Part shown: piece after piece, positions 51,085-63,326 of the stretch
Layout: the number at the start of each line of letters is the position of its first letter
Numbering within the stretch: position 1 is the first letter of the stretch
NCBI GenBank assembly: GCA_003254885.1
Contig: QANT01007554.1
Coordinates: 1 to 64,000, forward strand
DNA: 64,000 nucleotides
Reading direction: 5' to 3'
Source: Purshia tridentata
Taxonomy: Eukaryota > Streptophyta > Magnoliopsida > Rosales > Rosaceae
Program-made: the position numbers and the translations under genes
The notes under the pieces: generated by a model
Seen by the model: the letters and a program-made list of their open reading frames with translations, nothing else
Told to the model about the DNA's origin: nothing
Databases searched by the model: none

Positions 51085-54000
51085 AAAATAAGGCATGAGC
51101 ACTCTCTTCATTTGCCAATGAGCATCCACCTTTCGTCTGTAACGCGCAGTTTTTTGTTTTGCTTTAATAGATCTTCGAACTTGAGTGAAAGCCAATGCGT
51201 TTTCCAAAAGGGAGTCTTGAAAAAAAGGCCTAACCCATTGGCAGGAGATGAATGAAACTATAGAAAATTCATTATGCATTAGCAGCAATGTTGAATAGCA
51301 TAAACATATATGCATGAAAGTTGTGGGGGAGGTGGTCTTCAACGCCCATTTTCGAGGGTCATTTAACTGTCCTATCACCCAAAAATAATATTAATAAACG
51401 AATTAATAATATGAAAAATATATATGATCGAACACCCTTGTAGGATTTGTAGTGTTTATGTTTATGTATGGAGGTGCGTGAGTTGGAGTGGGTGGGGAGA
51501 GTAGGACTACTTTCTTTTATTTTTAATTAAGTTCTTAACATTAACAATCAATTTGCAATAACTTGTCATTAATATATTGATTAAAAAGTGAGTGGGAAAA
51601 TATGACAAATGAGTGAAAATATAATCACTCATTTCAAAATACTGTTATAGTTAACATTAACTAAAATGTAATCAATCAAATTACAGATTGTACAAATAAA
51701 TGACATAACTATTCCAAACATAACGCCTCCACCAAATCCATTATATATCCTAAGAGGAGATGAAATAAAAAAATTAGAAATTTATCCTTACAAATTGGGG
51801 AAGGAAACAAAATCAATATTTAAAGTAAATTCGGTACTGAGAAAAGCCATTGACTAAATTAAAATTTTTGATAATATCCAACTAACTATTTTGGGAACCG
51901 AAACATATTAATTAATGAGTAATTTTCAAATGTTTTATTAACTTATTTATAATATACTGTTATTTACTCATACGAGTCCTCGTTTATTGGAAGAAGAGGG
52001 GATAAAAATGACAACCACAGCCCATCCCACCCAGTTGCCATCCCTAAGCCAACAGCCATAGACAGACCTTGTTATGCACGAGACTCATTGAGAGTGGGGA
52101 GAGTGTATAGCTTCAAGTTTGAAGCACAAAAGGGTCAAATCCCAAACATGTTGTCCCTTTGCCACCCTTCAAACAAATTGCTCTTCCTTTGTTCTGGGGA
52201 TTCTATACTTTATTTAAACAAGTCAAATTTCGACATCTTTTTTGGTATTGGTAATAACAAAATGCCCACATTTGATGTATGCTTTAGCTTTGCTGTAATA
52301 TGACCAAAAGCAAAGCTCATGATAATGAATAATTGAATATAATATTTGATGGGCTTCAATTCAATATTTCAATGCTTGGGACCAGAGGACTCTCCTATTG
52401 ACTGCTTCCTTTCTTCCAAAAATGTGCACCTTTCCGCTTGATATGGAAAGTTGGTCTTCATTACATAAAGGCTTTGGCTTTGAGTTGGACTGAAAATACT
52501 AGCTCCCAAAAAGAAATGGATGGAGAAAGATAAAACAACATCATTATCTAGCTCTATATAATTTAAATTTAAATTTTGAAAAAATTTTAAAGTTAAAAAA
52601 TATGAAAAATTTCGAAGAAAATTTTGAAAGAATTTTAATTTTGTTAAAAATTTAAACTTTAAACTTTAAACTTTTAATAAAATTTCGATAATTTTGATTT
52701 GTTAATATTTCAAAATTTCAGAAAATGAAAATTTTGATTTAATTCCTTAATCTAAGAATTTGTGTAATTTTATTCATTATAAAAAAGTGTTATGAATCAA
52801 ATTTTTCTTNAAAAAAGTGTTATGAATCAATTTTTTCTTTTGTTTTTTTTAAATCTCTCGTTTGCTCCTTATTTTGATGTAATAAATAAATTATTTAATT
52901 AAAAGTTAAGTAAAATAAGTGAATAATCTAAATACCTTATATAAACACATAATTTATTTTCTCGTATAATAATAATTATTTCTCACATGGTGCAACATAA
53001 GTCACCTTTACACACCAATAATGTATGACCACCTTACAAGATATACATTATCCTTACTTTTTTTTTTAATAGAATTTTATATTCATCATTGGCTTTTAGA
53101 AATACAAATCTTATAACAAAAAATAGACAAGTAATGTAATTTTTAACATAATAACCACCGTTGGTAAAAATTGATTAAACAATTAGAGATAATCTCCACA
53201 GAAAAATTAACAGAATTACAAAAGTACTTAGTTGGCGAGATTTCGTAATTGAAATACTCTGATATAACCTTTTAGACCTGAGATATTAAGTTAAAAAATA
53301 GTATATAATTAACGTATATAATTGTAATTACTCTTTATTAGATGTAAATGTAATTAATATTTTTTTTTAAATGAAGTAAAAAATGAACAATATCAAAATA
53401 ATAAAAAAAGAAGATAAGTGGCTTTTGCTCTTTATGTGGCTATCACACATTCTTCTTATCTTTGCGAGCGGGACCAGTGGATGCCGTACTGCCAGGAAAC
53501 CATGCGAGAAAGACTGGAAACACTTTGAGTCTTTGACGGAGACATACGCACAGACCCACACGTGGGGACTCATCTCTCTCGCTCAACTCAAAAGCTTCTT
53601 CTTGTTTCTCCCATCACTCCAAAGTTTGAAACTTTAATCAGACTTCCACGCAAATCATGAACTAAACTAAACAAACCCAAAAAATCCCAAAACAACGTTC
53701 TCCTGGAGAAGAAAACAAAGTGCAGGCTGACGAAACTCCGCGTTTCCCAACCCAAGTTTGGACACTTTTGACCGTTTCTTGAGTTCTTTTGTTTTTCCCA
53801 TTTTATTTTCCATTCCAATTTTCCCGAGAAAATTATGGACAACCCAATTCATCTGTTTTCCACGTAACTGTCTTGTTTGTACATTTCAGAATTCATTGCA
53901 CTGCACAGAGTCATAGACACAGTTTTATTATTTGAGTTGTACAACTACAACATATGGAATGTTCAGGTCTCCTCACCAAGTTCAAGTTTCCATGACCTTT

Positions 54001-54153
54001 TTCCGGGAAAAAAGAATAAGTACCAATATTATATTAAAGGAATTGCTTACCCAGTTCAGTTGACTTTCTCGGGAAAAACCCATATTTGCTGTCCACCCTG
54101 TTTTATGGGTTGCCATACTTTTTTTAATACTTTAGAGATCTCCTCCTTCATCA
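51085..54153. other. very AT-rich spacer, including an N at a duplicated junction
   Basis: No gene seen. Positions 52560-52740 are almost pure A/T. The single N at 52810 lies between two copies of AAAAAAGTGTTATGAATCAA with flanks (about 52780-52809 and 52811-52840). The last 500 bp probably include the 5' UTR of the phosphatase gene. Confidence 0.5.
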
Positions 54154-54409
54154 ATGCCACACCTTCTTCATTCCTGGTAATGATTTTTTATTTTCTAAAT
54201 CTAGATTACATATTGGTGTTGTGTTTGATACTTAAGTCTTTGAATGTTTAGGTATTTAGATTCAGGGCAATTTGTTCAATCTTAATAATGTATCAATATT
54301 ACAATAATTTGAAAGAGATCTATCTGCTTGAAGGGTTTTGATCTAATTACTCTTAAATTGTTTTCGAAGGTCTGTGAACCCCAATGATGAAGAAATTGCA
54401 GTTTCAGAA

Positions 54410-57400
54410 ATGACTGTAAAGTCTGTAAGGAATCAAGACTTGAAAAAGAAGGTTGCTATTCTTGTTTTACTCTGTTTTCATCCTAATTATTACCATTTTT
54501 GTTCTCAATAAATATCATATTACAAAATTGGATGATTCTACCTCTTTAAATCTTTATCTTCTAGCAAACCGAATAACCTTTTTAATCAAATTTTGTTAAT
54601 GAATTGGATTTTGTGTTACCCTTTTTGATCCAGTCTTTTATTCATAAAATTTTCACCATGAAAGAGAGAGAACTCAGAGAAGGATGCGGCTCGTCTGATT
54701 TTCCTGGTGAGTCCTTATCAGATTTCTGCTTTTTATACAATTGCTTATCATCAATGTATTCAATCTAAGAAAAGCTAGAGGCGGGCAATGAATGTGCTCT
54801 ATCTTTGCCTTATCAGAGCTGTGAGAGGATATTCCTTGTGGTTGGATAATCGTGTAGATGATTTATCTTGCTTTTTGGTCATACAGATAGCAGAATACCA
54901 TTCCATTTTCTTTTTAAAGAATGTGATATTACTTTTCTTTTTGAATTGAATGGTTCTTCTTCTATATCTTTTGTGGTAAGAAATGATCTTTAATTGGTCT
55001 AACCATACAAGAAATTCGGGTCTAAAATGTCTTTTTTGGTAAGAAAGATTTCGATTGCTATAGAGAGGGGGAGAGCATCATGGCAATTATCTAGAATATA
55101 TTCATTTTTGAACTTTTAAGCTAGTTTAAGTCTAACAAAGCAAGCAAGCATAAACATAAAACATGTCCCTGTCCTCCCTTCTCCCCCAAAGCCAAAATTT
55201 TGGATTATATCCGCTTTCTATGTCCCTATAAATCCCATGCCATCAGTTAAAGATAATTGGTTTAGTTTGGGGTAGAGTTTTCTGAACTTCTTGTTTAATC
55301 TCTAAAGAGTCTATCTTTTGCTTTACGTGCAGCTATTATAATTTCAACATCTTTTCATCAAATAAATTTTCCTTGCTTCTTTCTTCTTTCAGAAGCACGG
55401 TCTGATTCAGTTCTTGACAGTGCGTCTATCAGTGGCACAAGACCTCAAATGCCTGCTGGTCAAAATGTTCAGTCCTTTCGGTAACCACAGTTTATGACTT
55501 TTTTTCCTTTCCTATTTCATGTTTCTGTCTTTCATCCCTTTTGGCAATAATACATATGCTTTAACTTTTGATGTTTCTATTTTGGGTTTGTGTTTCAGAA
55601 TTTTTGTAGCAACATGGAATGCAGGAGGCAAATCTCCCCCTAGCGGGCTTAATCTGGATGATTTTCTTCAGGTTAATAATGAATCAGACATATATGTCTT
55701 GGGGTACAGTTTCTCTCTCTTGTTTTTTCGTCCCTTGCTGATTATTTTTCTTTTCTTTGATAACATTTCCTTTGGGATTCTATGCAACCCCTTTTTAATT
55801 AGTATTTTCTTTTATCTCACATCATTTCAATAATCAGTGTTATTTTGACAATTTTTTTAAATAAAACTTTATATTTAGGTACTTGTTTCTGAAACAAGTC
55901 TACAGTGATATGGATTGCAGTGCCTGTCACAACAATTAGTGTATGATAGTGTGTCTGAGACACACACACACACACAAGCAAGAGGATTAAAATTTTAAAG
56001 GAAACCTTGTTTTTGGGGTTAGAAACTAGTGACTGTGCTCACTGTATAGTTTCGTATTTGCTCATAAAGTTCTTACCTGTAAAAGAAAATATATTGACAT
56101 ATTAATTATTCAAGTTTTCTGTAACAGAGTCTTTTTCCTTTGATTAATTTTTCTTCTTTCTAACTATCAGGTTTCAGGAAATTGTTCCTTTAAATGCCGG
56201 AAATGTGCTAGTTCTAGAAGATAATGAACCTGCAGCAAAATGGCTTGCTTTAATCAATCAGTCGCTGAACAAGTCATCCAATGGGTCTTCAAGACTCGCA
56301 GCCAGCAATGGTGGTTCACTGTTTTTCTCGAAGCCTTCCCTTAAAAAGGTCAGTAAGAATTTTAGGACAGAGAGCAAAAGGAGGCTGAAGAGTTGCAACT
56401 GCACTTCTGAACTGGAAAGGAAACATAGTAAGGATTTCTGTTTTCGACGCCAACAACCAAATATTGGTGAGGATGACCTTTCTTCTGAACCGGATGATGA
56501 AGGATCTAATGTCTTTGATATCTCGGAAATTTCCATTGCCTCTACTACAAACCAGATGAAGTACGGCCTTATAGCAAGTAAGCAAATGGTGGGAATTTTT
56601 GTTACTCTTTGGGCGAGGAAGGAGTATGTCCAATATGTTAGTCACTTGAGAATCTCCTGCATTAGTCGAGGGATCATGGGCTGCCTTGGAAACAAGGTAA
56701 TGTTAAAAATTCTACAAGCATAGAGGTTTGTTAAAAATTGTACAAGTTTAGTGGTTCATCATGTGTCGGTTATAATTGAAGATATCATATAACTTTTTAG
56801 TACACTTATGTATTATGATTTTGCTTCACTGGTTGCAGGGGTGTATTTCTGTGAGCTTTTTATTCCATCAAACAAGCTTTTGCTTTGTCTGCAGTCACTT
56901 GGCATCTGGTGAGAAAGAGGGGGACGAGCTTAGGAGAAATCTGGATGTATTGGAGATCCTTAAAAACACTCAGTTTCCTAAGATCTGCAGAACAACCCAT
57001 AGTAGGATGCCAGATAAAATTCTAGAGCATGAGTGAGCATCTTGTTATTAAATAATCGAACATTGTTTTTTAAATCCTTTTTATAATCCATCACCATTTT
57101 CTCACATTTATGGTCACTGATTATATAATTAATCCCTTCGGAAAATGGCTCTAGTAAGGTCATATGGTTAGGGGACTTGAATTACCGCATTGCTTTGAGC
57201 TACTCTGAAACCCGGAAGCATTTGGAGGACAATGACTGGGATGCACTTCTTGACAAAGATCAGGTAATTGACTTTACAAAGAATTAAAAATTTAGGTTGG
57301 AGCTTGGACTACTTTTATAAAAACAATATTCATTTTGGGAATGTTTAGCTGTCTTATGAAAGTATTGCCCAATGTCTGATATTATTGGCTATTATCGTAT

Positions 57401-58259
57401 TAGGATCACCGTTAAAAGTAAAAAAGGCCAGATGGTGCTGTTTCATGAAATTGAAACTCACCACATGCCAGTTGTTCTGATCCTTATTCAACTTTCGTTT
57501 TATGTCTCCATCATAAAAGATATATGGACATGTTGCTTTCAATATGCTATGTCTACTGCAGTGAAGCTTTTCAGTTGTAATCAGATAAAGCATCTTTTAG
57601 TTGTTGAAGCGATTGAATGAGCACTGGATTTCATTTCAATTTTTATTCAAAATACAACAAATTTTGTAGTTTTGATCGCCTCAATTTTGAGTAACTTATT
57701 TATTTTTACAATTTTCATTTCAGTTTGATGAATTTTACAATCTGGGGTCGGATAAGTCTAGAGCATTTCAATGCCATTATGTTATGCACTCATATAACTT
57801 TTTTTTGTTGTATTTATAGCTTAAAATTGAAAGAGAAGCAGGGCGAGTATTCAAGGGATGGAAAGAGGGAAAAATTTACTTTGCACCTACTTACAAATAC
57901 TCCTACAACTCAGACATTTATTTTGGAGAGATGAAAACATCAAAAAAGAAAAGGAGAACTCCAGCTTGGTATGCTGATTGGGAGAATATATTTATGCAAC
58001 CCAATTTACTTTTAACAAATAAATCTGACAAGTTTGAACTTGCAGGTGTGACAGAATACTCTGGCATGGAAATGGGATTGGACAACTTTCATACATACGT
58101 GGAGAGTCCCGGTTTTCTGACCACCGGCCAGTTTGTTCGACATTTCTCGTGGATGTCAAGGTTAATGAGAATGGCCTGAAGAAGAAATTAGGTAGCGCTG
58201 ATATGAAAATTGAAATTGAAGAGCTTTTACCAAGTACTAGATACTCGAAAAACATGTAA
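54410..58259 (+). CDS. type I inositol polyphosphate 5-phosphatase
   Basis: Nine coding exons: 54410-54451, 54634-54706, 55393-55480, 55599-55703, 56171-56696, 56839-57032, 57155-57263, 57820-57968 and 58046-58259. They give 499 residues, all in phase with GT-AG borders. The enzyme removes the 5-phosphate from inositol phosphates or phosphoinositides. Catalytic-core words: [11 protein letters not shown] (68-78), GFQEIVPL (103-110), the metal and active-site motif WLGDLNYR (347-354), PAWCDRILW (to 435) and SDHRPV (453-458). Between the second and third there is a long polar insert (about residues 120-235) with a KRRLK basic patch, variable in the plant family. The start is uncertain. An upstream exon (54154-54176) joined to an acceptor at 54368-54369 would add MPHLLHSWSVNPNDEEIAVSE in frame. 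Substrate specificity cannot be read from the sequence. Confidence 0.9.
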
Positions 58260-59659
58260 GTTTCTGACCAAATTAATAGTGTTTTTATTGATATAGAGTT
58301 TTTGCGATGTTAGCATGATGATACCATTTTGTCAAGATAAAAATGTATGGAATGGCCAAAATTGATGCGTAGTCATTTGATCAATTTATCTCGCCATATG
58401 TGGATACTATTGCTCAGAATAGGGACCCTTTAAATTTTTGAATATATGGAATTGTTCATTAAACTATGATAGTTTTTATTATTAATTTTTCTGTCTAATA
58501 TTTTCTGGCACTATATGATTGTCAAGTCTAAAATATTTGCCCCAACTGTCCTGTTGTATTGTCCTCAGGTACTAAAACGCTAACCAAAACGACTGGAAGG
58601 TTGAAGAAATACACAGTTTTACTGATAACAGGAGATGGTGTAGGTTTCATGATGCAAAGCTTTTTGCAGTATAAGGTGTAAATAGTTCGCCAACAAGTGA
58701 TGATCTGTCAGAAATGTTTACACAATCCAAAATTTCCAGCATGCATTATGAAGTTATGAACTGTGTCCTCATAGTGAATATGTTTAGCTTTGGATGCTCT
58801 GATTCCCTAACAAGTTGATGGTCAAAGATGCTAGGTGACAAATTATTTGTGTGAATTGGTGTCTTGGCTCTTGCCATACATCATAGTGGACTTAAAATTG
58901 TTCGTTGTTGACATGTCGTTTGTCTAGGCCAAAATTGGGTCAGAGAAAACGGCGACGATTGTATAAATTCTTTGATTCTCAAGATATCTGATCTTTTATG
59001 CATCAAACAATACTTCAATGTGTTTAACTCAATTTTGAAGATCCATGGTGGTCACCAACTGTTGGATCAAAATCCAATGGTTGGCACTAGTTTCAAAAAG
59101 TAGAATACATTATTGGAATTTGAACCAAGCTTGAATGCCAACTATAAAATTTTGAGACAACGGCCATTGATCTTCATGGTCAATGGTGGCCAAGTAATCT
59201 AACATATAACATAGGTCGGTGCTGGTGAAAGTGAGAAGCATATGGTAGTTAAGTGCAGGATTATAATAATAACAAGAGCATTCAGTTTCAAACTTTGGTC
59301 AAATTAGCATTGCATTGGTAAATGTAGCCCTTAATTTTTAAGTTGGAGTGTCAAATATTTTAGGTGTATCTATGTCAGTTGCTGTACTTTGATATGTGAT
59401 TATGGTAATTGTAAATTAGTCAGAAGGCAGAATCCAAAGTTTTCCAGCCAATTACCTGTAATTAAATCACGTGCCTGATCACATGACTGCCCTCCATAAC
59501 TAAAAACTAGAAGCAATTTCTTTGTGGGATTTGGCTTTGGAACTTGGAAGCTAAAATAGTCAAAGATAACATCACATGACACTCCTGCATCCAGTCTCCA
59601 TTTAATATAAGTTAAGAGCAGCAAATAAGAAGGTTATTAAGGAAATTTACACACACACA

Positions 59660-59695
<36 letters not shown>

Positions 59696-59783
59696 CCATG
59701 AGCTTATAAATAATCTCAACTCATGATTAGCAACATTGGACCAAGCATTTGGCAAGAAGACATTTCTGTGACTCAACAAAACC
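58260..59783. other. phosphatase 3' UTR, spacer and microsatellites
   Basis: No gene seen. (AC)n at about 59649-59661 runs directly into (TC)n at about 59662-59692, 90 bp upstream of the small secreted-peptide gene. This may be a length-variable promoter-proximal element. Confidence 0.5.
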
Positions 59784-60032
59784 ATGAAATACTGCAGCAA
59801 ATCATTGGTTAAAGTTATCATTGCTATCTTATTGATGTATTCAGTTTGTACTAATACAGCCTTAGCCAGAGTCCATCCACCATCTTCTTTGTCTTCAACA
59901 ATGACTCCATCCTCTCAAGCTCTCCTGCATACACATTCCAAGGAGAAAAAACCAGTGGTCTCCGCCCAGCCGGTAGTAGATAGCCTTCGGAGAATACCTC
60001 CCAGCATTCCGAATCCTACCCAGAACAAGTAA
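59784..60032 (+). CDS. small secreted-peptide precursor, CLE-like (or IDA-like)
   Basis: Single exon of 82 residues. A signal peptide is clear: MKYCSKSLVKVIIAILLMYS to about A28 (NTALA), hydrophobic with a small-residue cleavage site. A variable Ser/Thr/Pro-rich middle follows, then a conserved-looking C-terminus RRIPPSIPNPTQNK. Aligned as a 12-mer, R70-N81 (RIPPSIPNPTQN) agrees with the CLE consensus at Arg1, Pro4, Ser5, Pro7, Asn8, Pro9 and Asn12. The usual Gly6 is Ile and His11 is Gln. The tail PNPT.N is most like the CLE46 type. The IPPS.P core also recalls IDA peptides, which end in RHN. If it is a CLE, the product is an apoplastic hormone for LRR receptor kinases. The family call is tentative. 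The secreted-peptide layout is well supported. Confidence 0.6.
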   Translation: MKYCSKSLVKVIIAILLMYSVCTNTALARVHPPSSLSSTMTPSSQALLHTHSKEKKPVVSAQPVVDSLRRIPPSIPNPTQNK

Positions 60033-61276
60033 TCTTCATTACCCTTGCTTCTACTCTTAGCTTCATATTTATCTATCTATCTATCTGGGTATTCATTCCA
60101 AGACATGTGCTATGTTCTAGGTTGAAACCTAGGAGAATGGGCTGAAGTATCTATCACACAGTTGCATGAAGACTTCAAAAATGTAGGAGCAAAACTTGTA
60201 TGTAATGGGCGCATATGCTTATTGTGTCTTTCTCATCACAAGCTTATCACTTGACGAGAGAAAGAAACACATAAGGTGTATACACACATGATAGAAACTT
60301 TTTCTCAAGATGTAGATGTTGTCCCACAGTAGTTTCTTTGTACTTTACTTTTACTTCTTCTAGTTCTATGTGAGAGAGTACTTGTTTTAGTTGTATGTTT
60401 CTTTTATTTCTAGGATTAGCAAGTTGTAGAAATGATTCATGAGAACAAAAAGAATGTAAGAGAGCACATAGTTATAATCTTAAGAATGAGGTTATGGTTG
60501 TACCCATTAGCCGCAGCCAGTATAGTAATGCAGCTACCATCTAGACTTCAGATGGTCTACCCATTAAAATCTAAAGAGAAAGAAGAGGCAATATTAGTAG
60601 GGACGTCACCAATAACATTCCACATTTTCAAAGCATGCGTGATCTCCGTAAGGGAAAAAACTTACTTATCACAAGTGTATATGCGTTTTTAAAATTGCAT
60701 CACAGATGCTAAATCAAGTGATGAGAGAGAAACACACAAAAGGTATACAAATCTTTACATAGAATTTTTCTCTCATATCAAATTATTTGCTCAATGGTGT
60801 GACAAGCATCATAGCTTAAAATATCTACTGTAAACAAAACCTCAAGGCATTCACTGGACTAGACTTTGTAATGCCCTTTTTTCTTGCTGCTGCAATTGCT
60901 TATTGAGGCTTTTAGTGAAGTGGATTTCTATCAACTCCCATCATCACTATAATTCCAATGGCTCCCAATTAAAATATGTTCAAGGACAATCTTCTAAACT
61001 TAAGACTTAATTTAGAAAATAATAAGCTGATCATTCAAAAATCTAAAACAACAATGCTATTCAGTACACTAAAACAGTTTCCATATGAATGAATAATATT
61101 AATATTAATATTGATAATAAGATTGAAGACAAAAGCAACTAATTTATTAAATCCTAAGTAGTAAATAAATTATGTCATACAGTGATAATCAAACCCAAAG
61201 AGAAACAATAAATAAAAGTATGTTGATCCAACCTCAACTTCCAAACCAGCCATTGCCTTATTATTATTTATTTTCT
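60033..61276. other. spacer with a pair of direct repeats
   Basis: Two related stretches, about 60249-60312 and 60716-60775, share GA(C/T)GAGAGA..GAAACACA..AAGGT.TA(T)AC, then AGAA.TTTTTCTC. They flank about 400 bp that contain an 86-codon ORF with no recognised features. Otherwise AT-rich and featureless. Confidence 0.4.
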
Positions 61277-62306
61277 TCAAAACCTTTTCAACTTCTTGGG
61301 GTATCGTTCTTGGGTATCTAAAACAACTTCACCAAGCATTTCTAACCAAAGGGCTTCAAAATAATACGTGGAATCTCTTTTTAAACCAGTCCAGGATTTC
61401 TGGTTCCAGACCTCTCTTAACATATCTGTCTATCTGGTTTTTTCTTCAGTTTCTCTAAAAGATTCACAACCCGTTTTGTCTTTGCTGCCTCTGGCTTTAA
61501 AAAACTATGAGGAGGCTCTGCCATAATCTTACGAACATGTCTTAAGCAATGCAAAACTTGTCCTTCAAGCAAAACATAAGCAAAAGCTTGCACTCAGATC
61601 TTGAAACTTATCATTACTAATTGGCAAACGATGTAGTGGAAGCTCCCATGAATGAGGACCAAATTTTGGGGTGACATAATGTAATACTTGGTCAGTTAGA
61701 GGCTCATAGTACTGTTTAGAATCTGCTGGGGTTGGACCATAAAAATCGCAGAAAGACCGAGCATACTCAACAAGCCATTCTGATTTGACCCAAGTAACGC
61801 TGTGCATGTATGATCGTCCTGTTTGTATTAACTCACTGTACACCAAAAATTAGGTGTAAAATTAGAAACAGACGACAGGCTGTTGAGGAACATAGTCTCT
61901 TTAAGACTTTAACCATGCAGGCTTGATACCGAACTGCACAAACTTTTCTATCTCCTTCAGGATGACCCTGAACAAATTCCTCTAAGGCGTTTGGCATATC
62001 TGCCCAACCAGCACAGATAGCTTGACATAAGAGTTCTTCATCATATAATGAAAGAGGGTTCTTATCATGGTAATTAAACCTTCCAAACATGTCCTACATC
62101 TTCCAGACTACCATGGATCCGTGAAAGTTCATTCGAATTCTCACCACCAGAAACACCACTTTGATTAAAGACAAGTTTGAGTAGCTGCTTTCTGTGCTTG
62201 GATATTTCCGTCATGATTTTCTGGTTTAGAGCATTGTCTTTGCAGAATTCCAATGGGCTCTTGGAAAGTTCAGAGCAGCAAAGCGTGGTTCTGTTTGATA
62301 ATTGCT
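61277..62306 (-). pseudogene. DEAH13/DHX37-type RNA helicase, 3' fragment
   Basis: Read on the - strand, the fragment matches the C-terminal third of the nucleolar DEAH13/DHX37 helicase. Order: ELSKSPLEFCKDNALNQKIM, QLLKLVFNQS, IHGSLEDV, NPLSLYDEELLCQAICAGWA, EGDRKVCAVRYQACMV, VYSELIQTGRSYMHSVTWVK, EWLVEYARSFCDFYG, YYEPLTDQVLHYVTPKFGPH, LPISND, LLEGQVLHCLRHVRKIM, then DTQERYPKKLKRF. At least three frameshifts and stops separate the pieces. The helicase core (DEAH, Walker A) is absent. No intron is evident within about 1 kb, and no poly(A) tail follows, so I cannot tell retrocopy from last-exon duplication. DHX37 orthologues release U3 snoRNA during small-subunit maturation, but this copy is not functional. 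Confidence 0.85.
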
Positions 62307-63179
62307 GGGAAAGTAAACAAGAATTACTTTTTTATTTCCATTTTTATGTTTGATGAGTGTAAGAATATGAAATAAAAATTGTTCAATTTTCTAATTATAT
62401 CCTATGAGTATAAAAATAACATGTAATAAATGGTTTGGCTAGATTTGGAATTTAAAAAAGTTAATAGGGATAAATTTGTCTATAAAATACGCAATAAATG
62501 TTTTCGTAAGAGGAAAAAACAAAACTCAAGCTTGAGGAAGGATATCATTTTTTTGGAGTATCAGATTTTCTTAGGTCAAGAAATCATTTCATTTCCTTCC
62601 ACTTACCAGACGTGGGAATGAAATTAATTTCCCATACTCGAATCTTAAAAACTTGAACCAAACGAGCATGTGGAAGTAGTCGAATAGCATGAAGGAATTT
62701 TGATAGAAAAGGATAGGAGAGAGAGACCGGATGACATTCGTAGACTTAATTTGGTTGTAAAATGATAGAGATTGCGTGGTCAACTTTCATGTTTCTTTTT
62801 AAAATAGATCGGGCCCACACGAAAGTAAAGACCCCATTTTGGTCATTTAACACATGTACTTGGCTAGGCTAAAATCACCAATATATATATATATATAAAC
62901 CCAAGTTATGTTTTCAAACTTACATATATAGACTTCTTCAAGTGTGAGATTCTTTATTTAGATTTATTTGCGGGATAGGGCGAATGGGTCCATTCCATGT
63001 AGATTTTCAACAATCTAAAATGTGCAAGGCATTATGCCTTACCTTAGTCTAATTAGAGGCAAAGCTGAGTTTGTTTAAAAAGGGTCATGGCATGGTTTAG
63101 GTGAAAATTGCTTTTGCGTGGATATGCATGGTGGAATGACATGTCATGCAAAGTGGCTCGACATTAAAGACCTTTGGGG
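62307..63179. other. AT-rich spacer
   Basis: No gene seen. An (AT)n tract lies at about 62881-62896. Confidence 0.4.
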
Positions 63180-63326
63180 CCTTCTATTACATGTGCATGT
63201 CGACGATGGTAATCTTGGCATCAATTACTCCACCCGTCCTCCGTGTACCTCCCCTTGGGGAACATATAGATTCATTGATGCCAAGACCACCGGTGTCGAC
63301 ATTTGGACATGTATTGAAAGACCACC
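63180..63326. repeat. imperfect inverted repeat able to form a hairpin
   Basis: The left arm contains GTCGAC (63199-63204) and TCTTGGCATCAAT (63213-63225). The right arm contains ATTGATGCCAAGA (63274-63286) and GTCGAC (63295-63300). Pairing continues outward through ACATGT(G/C)CA-like sequence. The loop is about 48 nt. It could be a microRNA-type or siRNA-producing fold-back, or a worn MITE. Confidence 0.55.

Noticed and set aside
53877-54251. 124-codon ORF before the phosphatase
   Set aside because: No recognisable domain, and it overlaps the putative 5' UTR and first splice donor (54177). Treated as leader sequence.
60432-60692. 86-codon ORF
   Set aside because: No signal peptide, domain or codon pattern supporting a gene. 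Kept only as part of the direct-repeat observation.
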